Of a stretch of 64,000 bases of DNA, positions 34,480-42,209 are shown one piece after another. This DNA comes from DASWNP01 sp036399175 (GTDB lineage Bacteria > Acidobacteriota > Blastocatellia > Pyrinomonadales > Pyrinomonadaceae). The first letter of the stretch is position 1. The number at the start of each line of letters is the position of its first letter. The notes beneath the pieces were generated by a model. That model saw only the letters and a list, made by a program, of their open reading frames with translations. It was not told the DNA's origin and made no database searches. The position numbers and the translations under genes are program-made. Location: positions 1 through 64,000 of the forward strand of contig DASWNP010000018.1 in NCBI GenBank assembly GCA_036399175.1, in the 5' to 3' direction.

Positions 34480-34773
34480 GCGGTGCGAGCCGTTTTTCAA
34501 CGAGTGCGTGACTGTTTCAAGGCGCTGCGCGACAACTTGACGCGGGTGCGCGGCGATTTTACGACCAGAGTTGACAATTTCTGTCAATGAATCGGCGACT
34601 TTGCAGCGGTGCGCCGTCTCTCTGCAATGGTGCGCCGCATATTTGCATTGGTGCGCGGAATATTTACGATGGTGCGCGGCGTTGCAAATTTAGTGCGCGC
34701 CATTTTTGCAATGGTGCACGGGATATTTGCAACGGTGCGCGGCCTCTCAAAACTGGTGCGTGAGGGTTCTAAC
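34480..34773 (+). repeat. 21-bp tandem repeat array, 14 units
   Basis: Fourteen consecutive 21-base units (consensus near ATGGTGCGCGGCATATTTGCA) run without gaps from 34480 to 34773. In one frame each unit encodes a heptad such as MVRRIFA, LVRGIFT, MVRGVAN, LVRAIFA. Units differ at many positions yet keep length and frame, with one TGA at 34588-34590 in unit 6. This may be a decayed heptad-repeat (coiled-coil) gene or a functional DNA array; a protein from 34609 to 34833 (74 residues) is possible but weak. Confidence 0.7.
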
Positions 34774-34922
34774 GCCTATCTCTTCAATATTTATGAACGA
34801 CCCGGCATGTTTTCGCTATTCTTCCCGACTTGACAGTGAGGGACGAATGATTTCGAGACATTCCCGAAATCTGTACAGTCGCCTTCCACCTCACCCAAAA
34901 TCTGCGGCTCGCACAAAAATTA
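34774..34922. other. intergenic, nothing recognised
   Basis: About 150 bases between the 21-bp array and the MITE-like element. No gene, RNA or clear promoter was seen. Confidence 0.35.
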
Positions 34923-34925
34923 TTA

Positions 34926-35154
34926 AGAAGCTGTTTGGAAACAGGAGCGACATTGTCCCGTCAGGAACAATCTGAAAATAGCCCAGCGATTTATCGCTGG
35001 GTTTAAGAGCGCATCTATTGTCGCAGTCGCGTAGGGACGGCTGAGCCTCATTCAGCCGTCCCTACGGGACTAAGCAGGGTTGTAACTCGTGTCCCAGCGA
35101 TAAATCGCTGGGCTATTATCGACAGTCCCTTGCGGGACTTTTCAAACAGCTTCT
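34926..35154. mobile_element. MITE-like nested palindrome A
   Basis: Terminal inverted repeats AGAAGCTGTTTG (34926-34937) and its complement (35143-35154) enclose a second 25-bp perfect inverted pair (34977-35001 and 35093-35117, core CCCAGCGATTTATCGCTGGG). That pair encloses a central 14-bp stem GTAGGGACGGCTGA (35031-35044 with 35052-35065). There is no coding capacity. Three nested palindrome levels suggest a non-autonomous element or large cruciform. Confidence 0.65.
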
Positions 35155-35155
35155 A

Positions 35156-35258
35156 AGAGCGCCTAACAAAACCTCAGACGATGAATGATTGTGTAGGGGC
35201 AGGGACAAGCCCTGCCCCTACAAATTTATCACACGTTCCGAGTTTTGTTAGATGCTCT
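35156..35258. mobile_element. MITE-like palindrome B
   Basis: Inverted ends AGAGCGCCTAACAAAACCTC (35156-35175) and the complement of GAGCATCTAACAAAACTC (about 35239-35257) flank a 13-bp stem TGTAGGGGCAGGG (35192-35204 with 35210-35222). About 100 bp, adjacent to element A. Probably another non-autonomous element. Confidence 0.6.
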
Positions 35259-35322
35259 AACATCTGGGCTTTGACTGAAAAGCCTCTCTTACCCAATAAC
35301 TGCTTAAAGTGTCCGAAAAGTT

Positions 35323-35598
35323 TCAGGAGCGTTTTGGCTTCGCGGGAAGCTTAGAGGGAAGGTCTAGCGCATCGTCAGCAAGAGTTTCCATGCTCACGCC
35401 TGCCACACGCGCGTATTGCAAAAGAATTTGCAAGGGTGGCTCACGTTTCCCCGACTCGTAGCCTGAAATCTGCGGATAAGTGATGATGCCTTCGGCGTCG
35501 AGTCGTTTCAGCATCTCACTTTGAGAAAGCCCAAGCGCAAGGCGAATCTGCCGCAGTTTTTCGCCAAGACGTTCCGGCCTTCGACGCGCGTTGCCCAT
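35323..35598 (-). CDS. XRE-family regulator, tandem copy 1
   Basis: This 91-residue protein is a single Cro/CI-type helix-turn-helix: LGEKLRQIRLALGLSQSEM, then ITYPQISGYESGKREPPL (recognition helix and following). A conserved C-terminal tail DLPSKLPAKPKRS follows. AGGAGG at 9 bases supports ATG 35598. It is the last of three paralogues on the minus strand, probably one transcript. A DNA-binding repressor without a sensor domain. Confidence 0.85.
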   Translation of the reverse strand: MGNARRRPERLGEKLRQIRLALGLSQSEMLKRLDAEGIITYPQISGYESGKREPPLQILLQYARVAGVSMETLADDALDLPSKLPAKPKRS

Positions 35599-35675
35599 CG
35601 GAAGAAACCTCCTGAGAGGGCAAGATTTCTCTTGCAACTATTATCAACAGCTAATCGAATAATCTCGCTCAACCT

Positions 35676-35702
35676 GTTCGCCGTGAGTATGAGTCTTTCA
35701 TG
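35676..35702 (-). promoter_or_regulatory. repeated operator-like site 1
   Basis: TTCGCCGTGAGTATGA-GTC-TTTCATGCTAACGG (about 35672-35706, plus strand) is repeated at 36407-36440. It contains the inverted pair AGTATGA/TTTCATGCT. It lies before copy 1 of the XRE trio, overlapping the stop of copy 2. Likely autoregulatory operator; inference. Confidence 0.4.
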
Positions 35703-35981
35703 CTAACGGTGGGAATGTTTCGGCTTGCTCGGTAGCTTCGTGGGCAAGTCCAACTCGTCATCAATCAGCACTTCCACACAAACAGCCGCAAGACGTGCAT
35801 AACGAAGCAGCACGGGTAAGGGTGGCTCTCCTTTGCCAGTTTCGTATTCTGAAATCCTGTTTTGTGTAAGGTCTATTTGAAGTTCCCTGATTAATTCGTT
35901 TTGGGAAAGGCCGAGCGCCGTCCGAAGCTGGACGAGTTTTTGAGCAAGACGTTTCGGCTTCAAACGCGCTCCCCTAGCCAT
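35703..35981 (-). CDS. XRE-family regulator, tandem copy 2
   Basis: This 92-residue paralogue has the helix-turn-helix LAQKLVQLRTALGLSQNEL with TQNRISEYETGKGEPPL, and the tail DLPTKLPSKPKHSHR. AAGAGGAAA precedes the start. The tail is almost identical to copy 3, showing recent duplication. Confidence 0.85.
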   Translation of the reverse strand: MARGARLKPKRLAQKLVQLRTALGLSQNELIRELQIDLTQNRISEYETGKGEPPLPVLLRYARLAAVCVEVLIDDELDLPTKLPSKPKHSHR

Positions 35982-36044
35982 CAGAAGTTTCCTCTTGATA
36001 GTTACAGGTTGCTTCTAACCGAAGTTAGCGGGCTGATACATAAG

Positions 36045-36329
36045 TCAACGGTGAGAATGCTTCGGTTTAGCGGGCAGCTTTGTAGGTAAGTCCAACTTGT
36101 CGTTAGCCAGCACATCAAGGCACACGCCCGCCACTTCCGCATACTTCAGTAGCACAAGCAAAGGCGGTTCGCGTTTACCTAGCTCGTATTCTGAAATCGT
36201 ATTCTGCGCCATACATTTCTCTGTGCCCATCAGTCTAATCATTTCGTTTTGAGATAGACCGAACGCCTCTCGAATTTGGCGCAGTTTCTCAGCTAGTCGC
36301 TTCGGCTTCTGACGTGGCTTCGCTCCCAT
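36045..36329 (-). CDS. XRE-family regulator, tandem copy 3
   Basis: This 94-residue paralogue, first in transcription order, has the helix-turn-helix LAEKLRQIREAFGLSQNEM with AQNTISEYELGKREPPL and the tail DLPTKLPAKPKHSHR. AGGAGG precedes the start. The repeated operator-like sequence (36407-36440) lies upstream. Confidence 0.85.
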   Translation of the reverse strand: MGAKPRQKPKRLAEKLRQIREAFGLSQNEMIRLMGTEKCMAQNTISEYELGKREPPLLVLLKYAEVAGVCLDVLANDKLDLPTKLPAKPKHSHR

Positions 36330-36406
36330 CAGGCGTCGCCTCCTGACAGGGTGAGCGAAGACAGCTTGTCATTAACGGCATTTGCCGTTAATATCTGATT
36401 GCGTAA

Positions 36407-36440
36407 TTTGTTCGCCGTGAGTATGAACCTTTCATGCTCA
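36407..36440 (-). promoter_or_regulatory. repeated operator-like site 2
   Basis: TTCGCCGTGAGTATGA-ACC-TTTCATGCTCAACGG is nearly identical to the site at 35672-35706 and holds the inverted pair AGTATGA/TTTCATGCT, about 80 bases upstream of XRE copy 3. Confidence 0.4.
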
Positions 36441-36539
36441 ACGGCGACGCTCATCACTCAGTCTGAGGTTGAGGCGTGCTACGCATCCGACCCGTTGCCT
36501 TTGATTTTCAAACACTCGAACGCGCGAAGAATATCATAG

Positions 36540-36896
36540 ATGTCCCTCACCATCCTTTATGTCGGAGGCCATCGCGTCGCCGCCGACGCCGTGAAAGAAA
36601 CGCTCGAAGCTGAAGGCTGGAGGGTAGTGGTTTGCACGGACGGGACGGCGGCGTTGCGGAAAATATCGAGCCTGACGCGCTACGACCTGCTTATCCTCGA
36701 CCACCACCCGCCCAACGTGGACGCGCCGGAGCTTGCATCTTACGCGCGGCAGCTACGTCATCGACAGGACATCTCGATAATCATGCTCTCGGCCACCCTG
36801 TCAGACCGCGAAGCCTACGGTTCGGGCATCAGCCTCTTTCTGAAAAAACCGGAAGGAATAACATCTCTGGTTCAATCCATCCACGAATTGACATAG
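36540..36896 (+). CDS. degenerate response-regulator receiver protein
   Basis: This 118-residue single receiver domain has the CheY fold order and the phosphoacceptor-type Asp in YDLLILDHHPP (about residue 54), plus the K-P segment FLKKPEG. The acidic Mg pocket after beta-1 is lost: TILYVGGHRV stands where D-D/E residues should be. It may therefore be phosphorylated poorly or not at all and act by protein contact. No kinase is adjacent. No clear ribosome site precedes the ATG. Confidence 0.75.
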   Translation: MSLTILYVGGHRVAADAVKETLEAEGWRVVVCTDGTAALRKISSLTRYDLLILDHHPPNVDAPELASYARQLRHRQDISIIMLSATLSDREAYGSGISLFLKKPEGITSLVQSIHELT

Positions 36897-36926
36897 CAGG
36901 CACGTCTGAGGGGGGACTGTGCCGCT

Positions 36927-36968
36927 AAGGCCGTCGCGCGCCGGGCGGAGCGCGGCGGCCTTTCCTCT
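36927..36968 (+). terminator. terminator after receiver gene
   Basis: A GC-rich stem (AAGGCCGTCGCGC with GCGCGGCGGCCTT, 36927-36962) is followed by TTTCCTCTTTTT. It also lies close to the convergent restriction gene. Confidence 0.75.
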
Positions 36969-37010
36969 TTTTCCGTAAAGGCTCTTGTGTGAGTGAGAGC
37001 GGTCGGCGCG

Positions 37011-40000
37011 TCAGACGCTCGCGCCCGGCCATTTGTAGGTCGCTTGCCTGACGGCGTGATAGCTGGCGTCGAGGGCGGGCTCAAGCAGGAGCAGGGCGGC
37101 GATGCGGCGGGCGATGTTGGTGGCTTCGCGCGCCTCGTCGGGCGTGAGGGCGCGGCCTAAAAGCTCGCGCTCGCGGTAGCTGAGCCACTTCTTCAAGACC
37201 TGATAGCCGCCGATGGTGTAATCCCAGACGCGCACGGGTACGTTTCGCCAGTAGGCGACATCGTTGAGGAACACGTCGAGCGTGGTTTCGCCCAAACGCG
37301 CGCGTGCCTCTGCCGTCGTCAGCCAGAGACGCGCCGCGCTCTCGTCTATGGCCGCGAGTTCTTCGGCGGTGCAAGCGCGCTCCGTCCACCTGCCCTTGCC
37401 CGGCATCGTCACGCCGCCCTTGCCCGCGTGTCCCCAGCCCGCCCTCACTTCGAGGTCGCCCGCCTCCGGCAGCAACGCCCCGCCGCCCGCACGCGAGATG
37501 CTAGCCACCGAACGAAACACCGCCTCGACCGCGCCCGTCGTCACGCCCTTTACAGCCTGCTCCGTATCCAGCAACGCCGCCACCCTCCGCCCCAAAGCGG
37601 CAGACTCAAGCAGCAACTCCTTACTCCCCGGCAACGGCACGCGCGGCCAATCGCCCCGAATGCCGTCCGCATTCTCCGACAGGTAAGCGGGCGCGTACCC
37701 GACGGCCAACGCGTGCATCCACACCAACCCCGCCGTCTCCTCGTCCGCGTCGGGATTCTCTATCCCTAACGCGGCCAGATATGCGCGTGCAGACGAAGAA
37801 AGGTTGGCTATGGTCGCGTTCTCGACGGCTTCGGCGGGGAAGAAGTGATTTTGCGTCGTCACGTTCTTCTTTGCTGGCGCAGCGCGAAGACGCAAAGGAA
37901 TAGCAACGGCATTGGGACGCAACAGGTGATAATCAGGTAAAGCAGAAGTGGTGGTGATTACAATCTGTTCATGTGGTCTTTCTGCCATCATGCGTGTAAT
38001 GATAAAGCTGTTCCCCTGCCAACACTGAGAAGCTAATTGTGGGCGCGGTCTATTCCAGAGTGTAGGAACTGCGCTGTAATAACACCACCGATTATCGAAT
38101 GGATAAAGTGAATATCTAACTATACGTTCAGCATTGAAACCTTCCGCCGTTTGGATTTTAGGTCTTGCCGCTTTTGCATCAAATCCACCGCCATTTTCGG
38201 TTAGTCCGCTATTCAATGCCTTTAATGTATCCCAATCAGTATTGAAGTCGTAATACAGGCGCATTCGTCGTTCAATGTCTTCTTTCTTAATACTCATCAA
38301 TGCGCCTTTCCGCATCTCTTGTAACCCGCTTATAGGTTCTTGCCCGCATAGTTCAACCAGCTTCGGCCACTCTTTATACTGAGCAGACACGCTTGAAATC
38401 CGAAAAGAGAAGCGATTGCTTTTGTCGGGCGCGGCGATTTCATATTGCGGCGCGTTGTGATTATCGGCGTCGAGGCTGGCGAGAAGGTCGGGGCGTTTGG
38501 TGATGCCCCAGAACTGGCGGAAGCGGACGGTGGGCTGCTCGTCGCGTCGCTGTTTGCGTACCATCAGGCCGATGGCCGTGCCGACGCGGATGCCCTCGCG
38601 GTTGTATTGAGTGGAGAAGATGCTTGGGTCGGGTTTGCCTTCGGGCGTGAGCTTGCCGGTCTCGCGGCTGTCGCCGTTGAGCGAGTCGAACCAGAGCGCG
38701 TCGAACTCCTGTAGGAAACGCTTCCGCATGACGACGAAGGAGGGGTCGCTCAGGTAAGAGAAGTTCGAAATGAAGCAGACCACGCCCTCGCGGGTCTTCT
38801 CCGCGATGCGGCGTTCGGCGAGACGGAAGAAGCGGACGTAGAGGTCGTCCAGATTGAATTTTTTGATGCCCCATTCGGAAATCAAGCCCGCCTTGTAGGG
38901 CTCGACTAATCCCTGTTCTTCTTCGGGGCTCGTTCCGGCAAAGGCGTTGTAGGGCGGGTTGCCGAGGATGACGAGGATGGGGGCGTCGCGTTTGACGCGC
39001 TCGGCGGCGTCGCGCTCCTGTTCAAGCTCTGGAAAGAGCAGGCGCGTCTTCGGTTCTTTGGGCGGCTCCCAGCCGGTGAGCGCGTTGGTGAGATAGACGC
39101 CGACGCGCTCTTCGGTGTGCTCGGCGAGCGGTGCGCCGAGATGCTGCAAGAGCAGGCCGAGTTGCAGGTGTGCGACGACGAAGGGCGCGGGCAGTATCTC
39201 GAAACCGTAGACGCGCTCCAGCGCCGCCCGTTTCAAATCGTTGGCGGCCAGAGCGTCCTCGCCGCGCTCGGCGAGCGTCTCTCCGATGCGCCGCAGGACT
39301 TCGACCAGATACGCGCCCGTACCGCAGCAGGGGTCGAGCACGTAAATGCGCGGGTCGGCCAGCCCGTCGGCTATCCCCAGTTCTTCGCGCAGCGCCGCGT
39401 CTACGCGCGCCACCATGTAGCGCACAATCTCTGTGGGCGTGTACCAGACGCCAAGCTGCTTGCGTAGCTCGGGGTCGAACGCCTGTAGAAACGGCTCGTA
39501 GAAATACTGGACGGCGTGGCCTTCCTCAAAGCGCGCGAAGAAGGCTTCGCGGTCGATGCGATTGAGCACCGAAGCCGTCCAGTTCAGCACCTCTTCGAGA
39601 TTGGCGCGACGCACGGTGTCGGGCGAGGCCACCTGATGAAACAGGGTCTTAATCATCGGCACGCGAAGCAGCCAGATGGCCGTGCGCCAGTCGAAACGCT
39701 CAGAGCGCGTCGCCCCCGCGTGTTGCCTGCTCCAGAGCACCCACGCCGAGAAGACGCCGTAGAAGAGCGTCTGCACCAGCGTCGAGCGAAAGAAGTGCTC
39801 GCCCTCTTCGCCCTCGAAGCGTAAGCCCAAAGCCTCTTCGAGCGCGGCGCGCACGTTCGAGAGCGCGGGCAGCTCCACGCCCTCGATGCGCGCACGCGCG
39901 TCGCGCGCGTAGGAGGCGAGAAACCAGGCCACGTCCTCCGGCGAGACGAGCGCGGCCTGCGTCTGCATCACGCGCTTGAGATACTCGATGAAACGCTCGG

Positions 40001-40493
40001 CGTGCGCGGCGGCGGTCGCCTGCGGTCTGGCTACCGCCGTCCAGAACTCGGCTTCGCTCCCGGCGAGCCGGTAACGCTCAAGCTGCGCGGGCTTTCCCTC
40101 CGCGTCGAAGCCGACGAGCACGAAGTCGCGGTAGTTTGTGACGAGCACCTGACCGTAGCGCCGGAGGTATCTCTCGACCTGTTCGCTCGCCGCTACCGCT
40201 TCGACCTCTTCGCCCGTGCCTTTCGCCTCGATGCAGCCGCGCTCCGGTATCTGCCCCTCCATCGGCTCGACAGGGCTCCTCTGCAACTGCGTCGCCGTGA
40301 AGAATCCGCCATCGGGCAGCCCCGCGCCCTGATTCTGGAGGTTCATCACGCAACGCACCTTCGGCTTCAAACTCTTACCGACCGCGTTAAGAAGCTCAGA
40401 GAGCGCCGGGTAATAGGATTGCTCCTTGACAGCCGCACCCGTGCTGCGCGTCGCGTACAACTCTTTCAGATATGTCTCAACCGGATTCGTCAT
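37011..40493 (-). CDS. type IIG/ISP-like restriction-methylation enzyme
   Basis: This 1160-residue fused enzyme has an N-terminal nuclease-like region (about 55-135, GAGLPDGGFF then GCIEAKG), a helical linker, and an N6-adenine methyltransferase core (about 360-560) with motif I DPCCGTGAYLVEVL and motif IV ILGNPPYNAF. The C-terminal specificity domain is similar to type ISP enzymes (WDYTIGGYQVLKKWLSYRE near the end). The translocase helicase of type ISP enzymes is absent, so type IIG-like cutting is likely. Residues about 684-881 (37850-38440) have clearly lower GC than the rest. It lies 30 bases after the coiled-coil gene, probably one operon. Confidence 0.88.
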   Translation of the reverse strand: MTNPVETYLKELYATRSTGAAVKEQSYYPALSELLNAVGKSLKPKVRCVMNLQNQGAGLPDGGFFTATQLQRSPVEPMEGQIPERGCIEAKGTGEEVEAVAASEQVERYLRRYGQVLVTNYRDFVLVGFDAEGKPAQLERYRLAGSEAEFWTAVARPQATAAAHAERFIEYLKRVMQTQAALVSPEDVAWFLASYARDARARIEGVELPALSNVRAALEEALGLRFEGEEGEHFFRSTLVQTLFYGVFSAWVLWSRQHAGATRSERFDWRTAIWLLRVPMIKTLFHQVASPDTVRRANLEEVLNWTASVLNRIDREAFFARFEEGHAVQYFYEPFLQAFDPELRKQLGVWYTPTEIVRYMVARVDAALREELGIADGLADPRIYVLDPCCGTGAYLVEVLRRIGETLAERGEDALAANDLKRAALERVYGFEILPAPFVVAHLQLGLLLQHLGAPLAEHTEERVGVYLTNALTGWEPPKEPKTRLLFPELEQERDAAERVKRDAPILVILGNPPYNAFAGTSPEEEQGLVEPYKAGLISEWGIKKFNLDDLYVRFFRLAERRIAEKTREGVVCFISNFSYLSDPSFVVMRKRFLQEFDALWFDSLNGDSRETGKLTPEGKPDPSIFSTQYNREGIRVGTAIGLMVRKQRRDEQPTVRFRQFWGITKRPDLLASLDADNHNAPQYEIAAPDKSNRFSFRISSVSAQYKEWPKLVELCGQEPISGLQEMRKGALMSIKKEDIERRMRLYYDFNTDWDTLKALNSGLTENGGGFDAKAARPKIQTAEGFNAERIVRYSLYPFDNRWCYYSAVPTLWNRPRPQLASQCWQGNSFIITRMMAERPHEQIVITTTSALPDYHLLRPNAVAIPLRLRAAPAKKNVTTQNHFFPAEAVENATIANLSSSARAYLAALGIENPDADEETAGLVWMHALAVGYAPAYLSENADGIRGDWPRVPLPGSKELLLESAALGRRVAALLDTEQAVKGVTTGAVEAVFRSVASISRAGGGALLPEAGDLEVRAGWGHAGKGGVTMPGKGRWTERACTAEELAAIDESAARLWLTTAEARARLGETTLDVFLNDVAYWRNVPVRVWDYTIGGYQVLKKWLSYRERELLGRALTPDEAREATNIARRIAALLLLEPALDASYHAVRQATYKWPGASV

Positions 40494-40523
40494 CGGTAAG
40501 TTATGCGCGGCCTCAAAAAAATC

Positions 40524-40877
40524 TCAAGTCTCGCCGTTTCTTCTTTCGCTGATGATGTCGATGAGCACGTTCAGGCGTTGGTCTGTGTGCGCCTGAGCCT
40601 CGGTGAGTGCTGTTTGTGATTCGGCGAGTGTTTTTTGAGCTTCGGCGATTTCGGTCACTCTCGCGGTGAGGGTGGTGAAGCCTTGCTGCATCAGCTCCAT
40701 GATAGAGGTGAAGCGTGCTTCCGTCTGGTTGGCAAGATTGACGACGACGTTCTCCATACGCGTCATGCGGGCATCGGCCAGAACGTGTAGTTGTTTAAGC
40801 TCCTGAATGTCGGCGGAGAATTGGGCTTGCTGCTCGACGATGAAGTCCATTTTGCGCTGCATCTCTTCGTTGGTCAT
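40524..40877 (-). CDS. small coiled-coil protein upstream of the restriction enzyme
   Basis: This 117-residue, almost wholly helical protein is rich in Gln, Glu, Thr and Leu with heptad-like spacing (LKQLHVLADARMTRMENVVV). No membrane segment or cysteine is present. GGAGG precedes ATG 40877 at about 12 bases. It ends 30 bases before the restriction enzyme start on the same strand, so the two are likely co-expressed. A role in enzyme assembly or control is possible but not shown. Confidence 0.65.
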   Translation of the reverse strand: MTNEEMQRKMDFIVEQQAQFSADIQELKQLHVLADARMTRMENVVVNLANQTEARFTSIMELMQQGFTTLTARVTEIAEAQKTLAESQTALTEAQAHTDQRLNVLIDIISERRNGET

Positions 40878-40946
40878 GGCTGGCTTTGTCCTCCGCGATT
40901 ATTTTACACGAGAAAGGCATGTGTGGAGGTGTGAGCGGGGCGGGAC

Positions 40947-42179
40947 TCAGGCGACCCAGTAGAATCGAGCCCAGGCGAGCATGAAGAGGAGTTGGAGGGT
41001 GAAGAGGGTGATTTTGATGAGGTTGTCGAGGAGTGGATGTTTGCCGAAGCGTGCGAGGAGGATGAAGGCGGGGAAGACGACGAGGTAGTAGCGGGAGGTG
41101 GAGATGAGCGTGCCGCTCAACAGGGGCGGGATGATGAGCAGGAAGGAGTAGATGGCGTAGGCGGGGGAGGACAGTTTGAAGAGGGCGAGGACGGCGAGAG
41201 CGATGAAGGCGACGGTGAGAACCTGTTCGACGGAGGTGACGTAGGGGTCGCCGCCGTAGGGGTTGAAGAGAGTCGTCCAGGGCATCGCAAATCTTTTGTT
41301 CCAGGCTTGCTGTGCGTGGACGGGGGCGAGGAAGTCGCCGGTGAGGCGCTGGGCGTAGAGGAAGAAGGAGAGAAGCGCGGCGGGGATGAGCAGGAAGTAG
41401 AGGACGTTTGGCCGGAGTCGCGCGGGCTTCCATTCGATTGATTCGAGGTACATCCAGAAGAGCGGGACGGAGATGAGGATTCCGGGCGGGCGCGTCAGAG
41501 CGAGCAGCGCGCCGCAGAGACAGGCCGCGCCCCACGCCCGGCGCTGGGCGGCGTAGAAGGCGGCGACGGAGAGAAAGAGAAAGGTCGATTCGGTGTAGAA
41601 GCAGAAGAGAAAAAAGCCTGTGGGGAAGAGAAGCGTGTAGAGGATTGTGCGCTGCGCCGTCTCGCGGTCGAAGAGAGAGGTCACTAATTTATGGAGCAGG
41701 ACGAGCGCAGCGATGAGAAGCACGTTCGAGATGAGCAGACCGATTATCAGGAGTCGCTCGGTCGTCTGCATTCTTTCGGGGAGAAGGAAGACGAAGAGTT
41801 TTATCAGGTAGGGATAGAGAGGGAAGAAGGCTATGTCGCTCATCGTGCTCTGGATGTTCTCGTCGAGCGCGTAGCCTCTGCGGATGATGCCGAAGTACCA
41901 GCCGCTATCCCAGCGCGCCCAGATGTCGAGCAAGCGGCTCTGCGAGTAATGCCAGCCGCGCGCGAGAGCTTCGGGCACGGGATAACGCGGATTCGGAAGC
42001 AGGATTTGTGAGAACCATCCGACCAGAAGCAGGCAGAGGCGGACGACGACCATCGGGAGCACAACGTCAGTCCAGACCCAGCGTGGAATCAAAGACGGAA
42101 GGCGGAAAACGGAAGGCGGAAGGCGGAGGACGGAAGGCGAAGAGTCCGGAGGATGAGGTTGAGCGCTGTCTTTATTCAT
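40947..42179 (-). CDS. PIG-V-type mannosyltransferase, membrane
   Basis: This 410-residue protein has about 10-11 transmembrane helices and the PIG-V/GT-C features ARWDSGWYFGIIRRGY and DIAFFPLYPYLIKL (lipid-linked sugar transfer on the outer face), later TLISTSRYYLVVFP. It probably transfers mannose to lipid or protein acceptors. The first 30 residues (SPSVLRLPPSVFRLPSLIP) are encoded by the heptamer repeat at 42094-42142, so the native start may be downstream, near the first helix (about 42070), or the repeat has extended the protein. Confidence 0.8.
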   Translation of the reverse strand: MNKDSAQPHPPDSSPSVLRLPPSVFRLPSLIPRWVWTDVVLPMVVVRLCLLLVGWFSQILLPNPRYPVPEALARGWHYSQSRLLDIWARWDSGWYFGIIRRGYALDENIQSTMSDIAFFPLYPYLIKLFVFLLPERMQTTERLLIIGLLISNVLLIAALVLLHKLVTSLFDRETAQRTILYTLLFPTGFFLFCFYTESTFLFLSVAAFYAAQRRAWGAACLCGALLALTRPPGILISVPLFWMYLESIEWKPARLRPNVLYFLLIPAALLSFFLYAQRLTGDFLAPVHAQQAWNKRFAMPWTTLFNPYGGDPYVTSVEQVLTVAFIALAVLALFKLSSPAYAIYSFLLIIPPLLSGTLISTSRYYLVVFPAFILLARFGKHPLLDNLIKITLFTLQLLFMLAWARFYWVA

Positions 42180-42205
42180 CCTTCATCCTTCCGCCTTCCT
42201 ACTTG
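42094..42205. repeat. heptamer STRR hairpin 8 (GGAAGGC type), overlaps coding start
   Basis: Left tract 42094-42142 holds about six units (GGAAGGC, GGAAAAC, GGAAGGC, GGAAGGC, GGAGGAC, GGAAGGC). The right arm is at 42175-42205. The right arm and its flank TACTTGCTTTT match locus 2 (16605-16640). The left tract lies inside the PIG-V reading frame. Confidence 0.85.
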
Positions 42206-42209
42206 CTTT

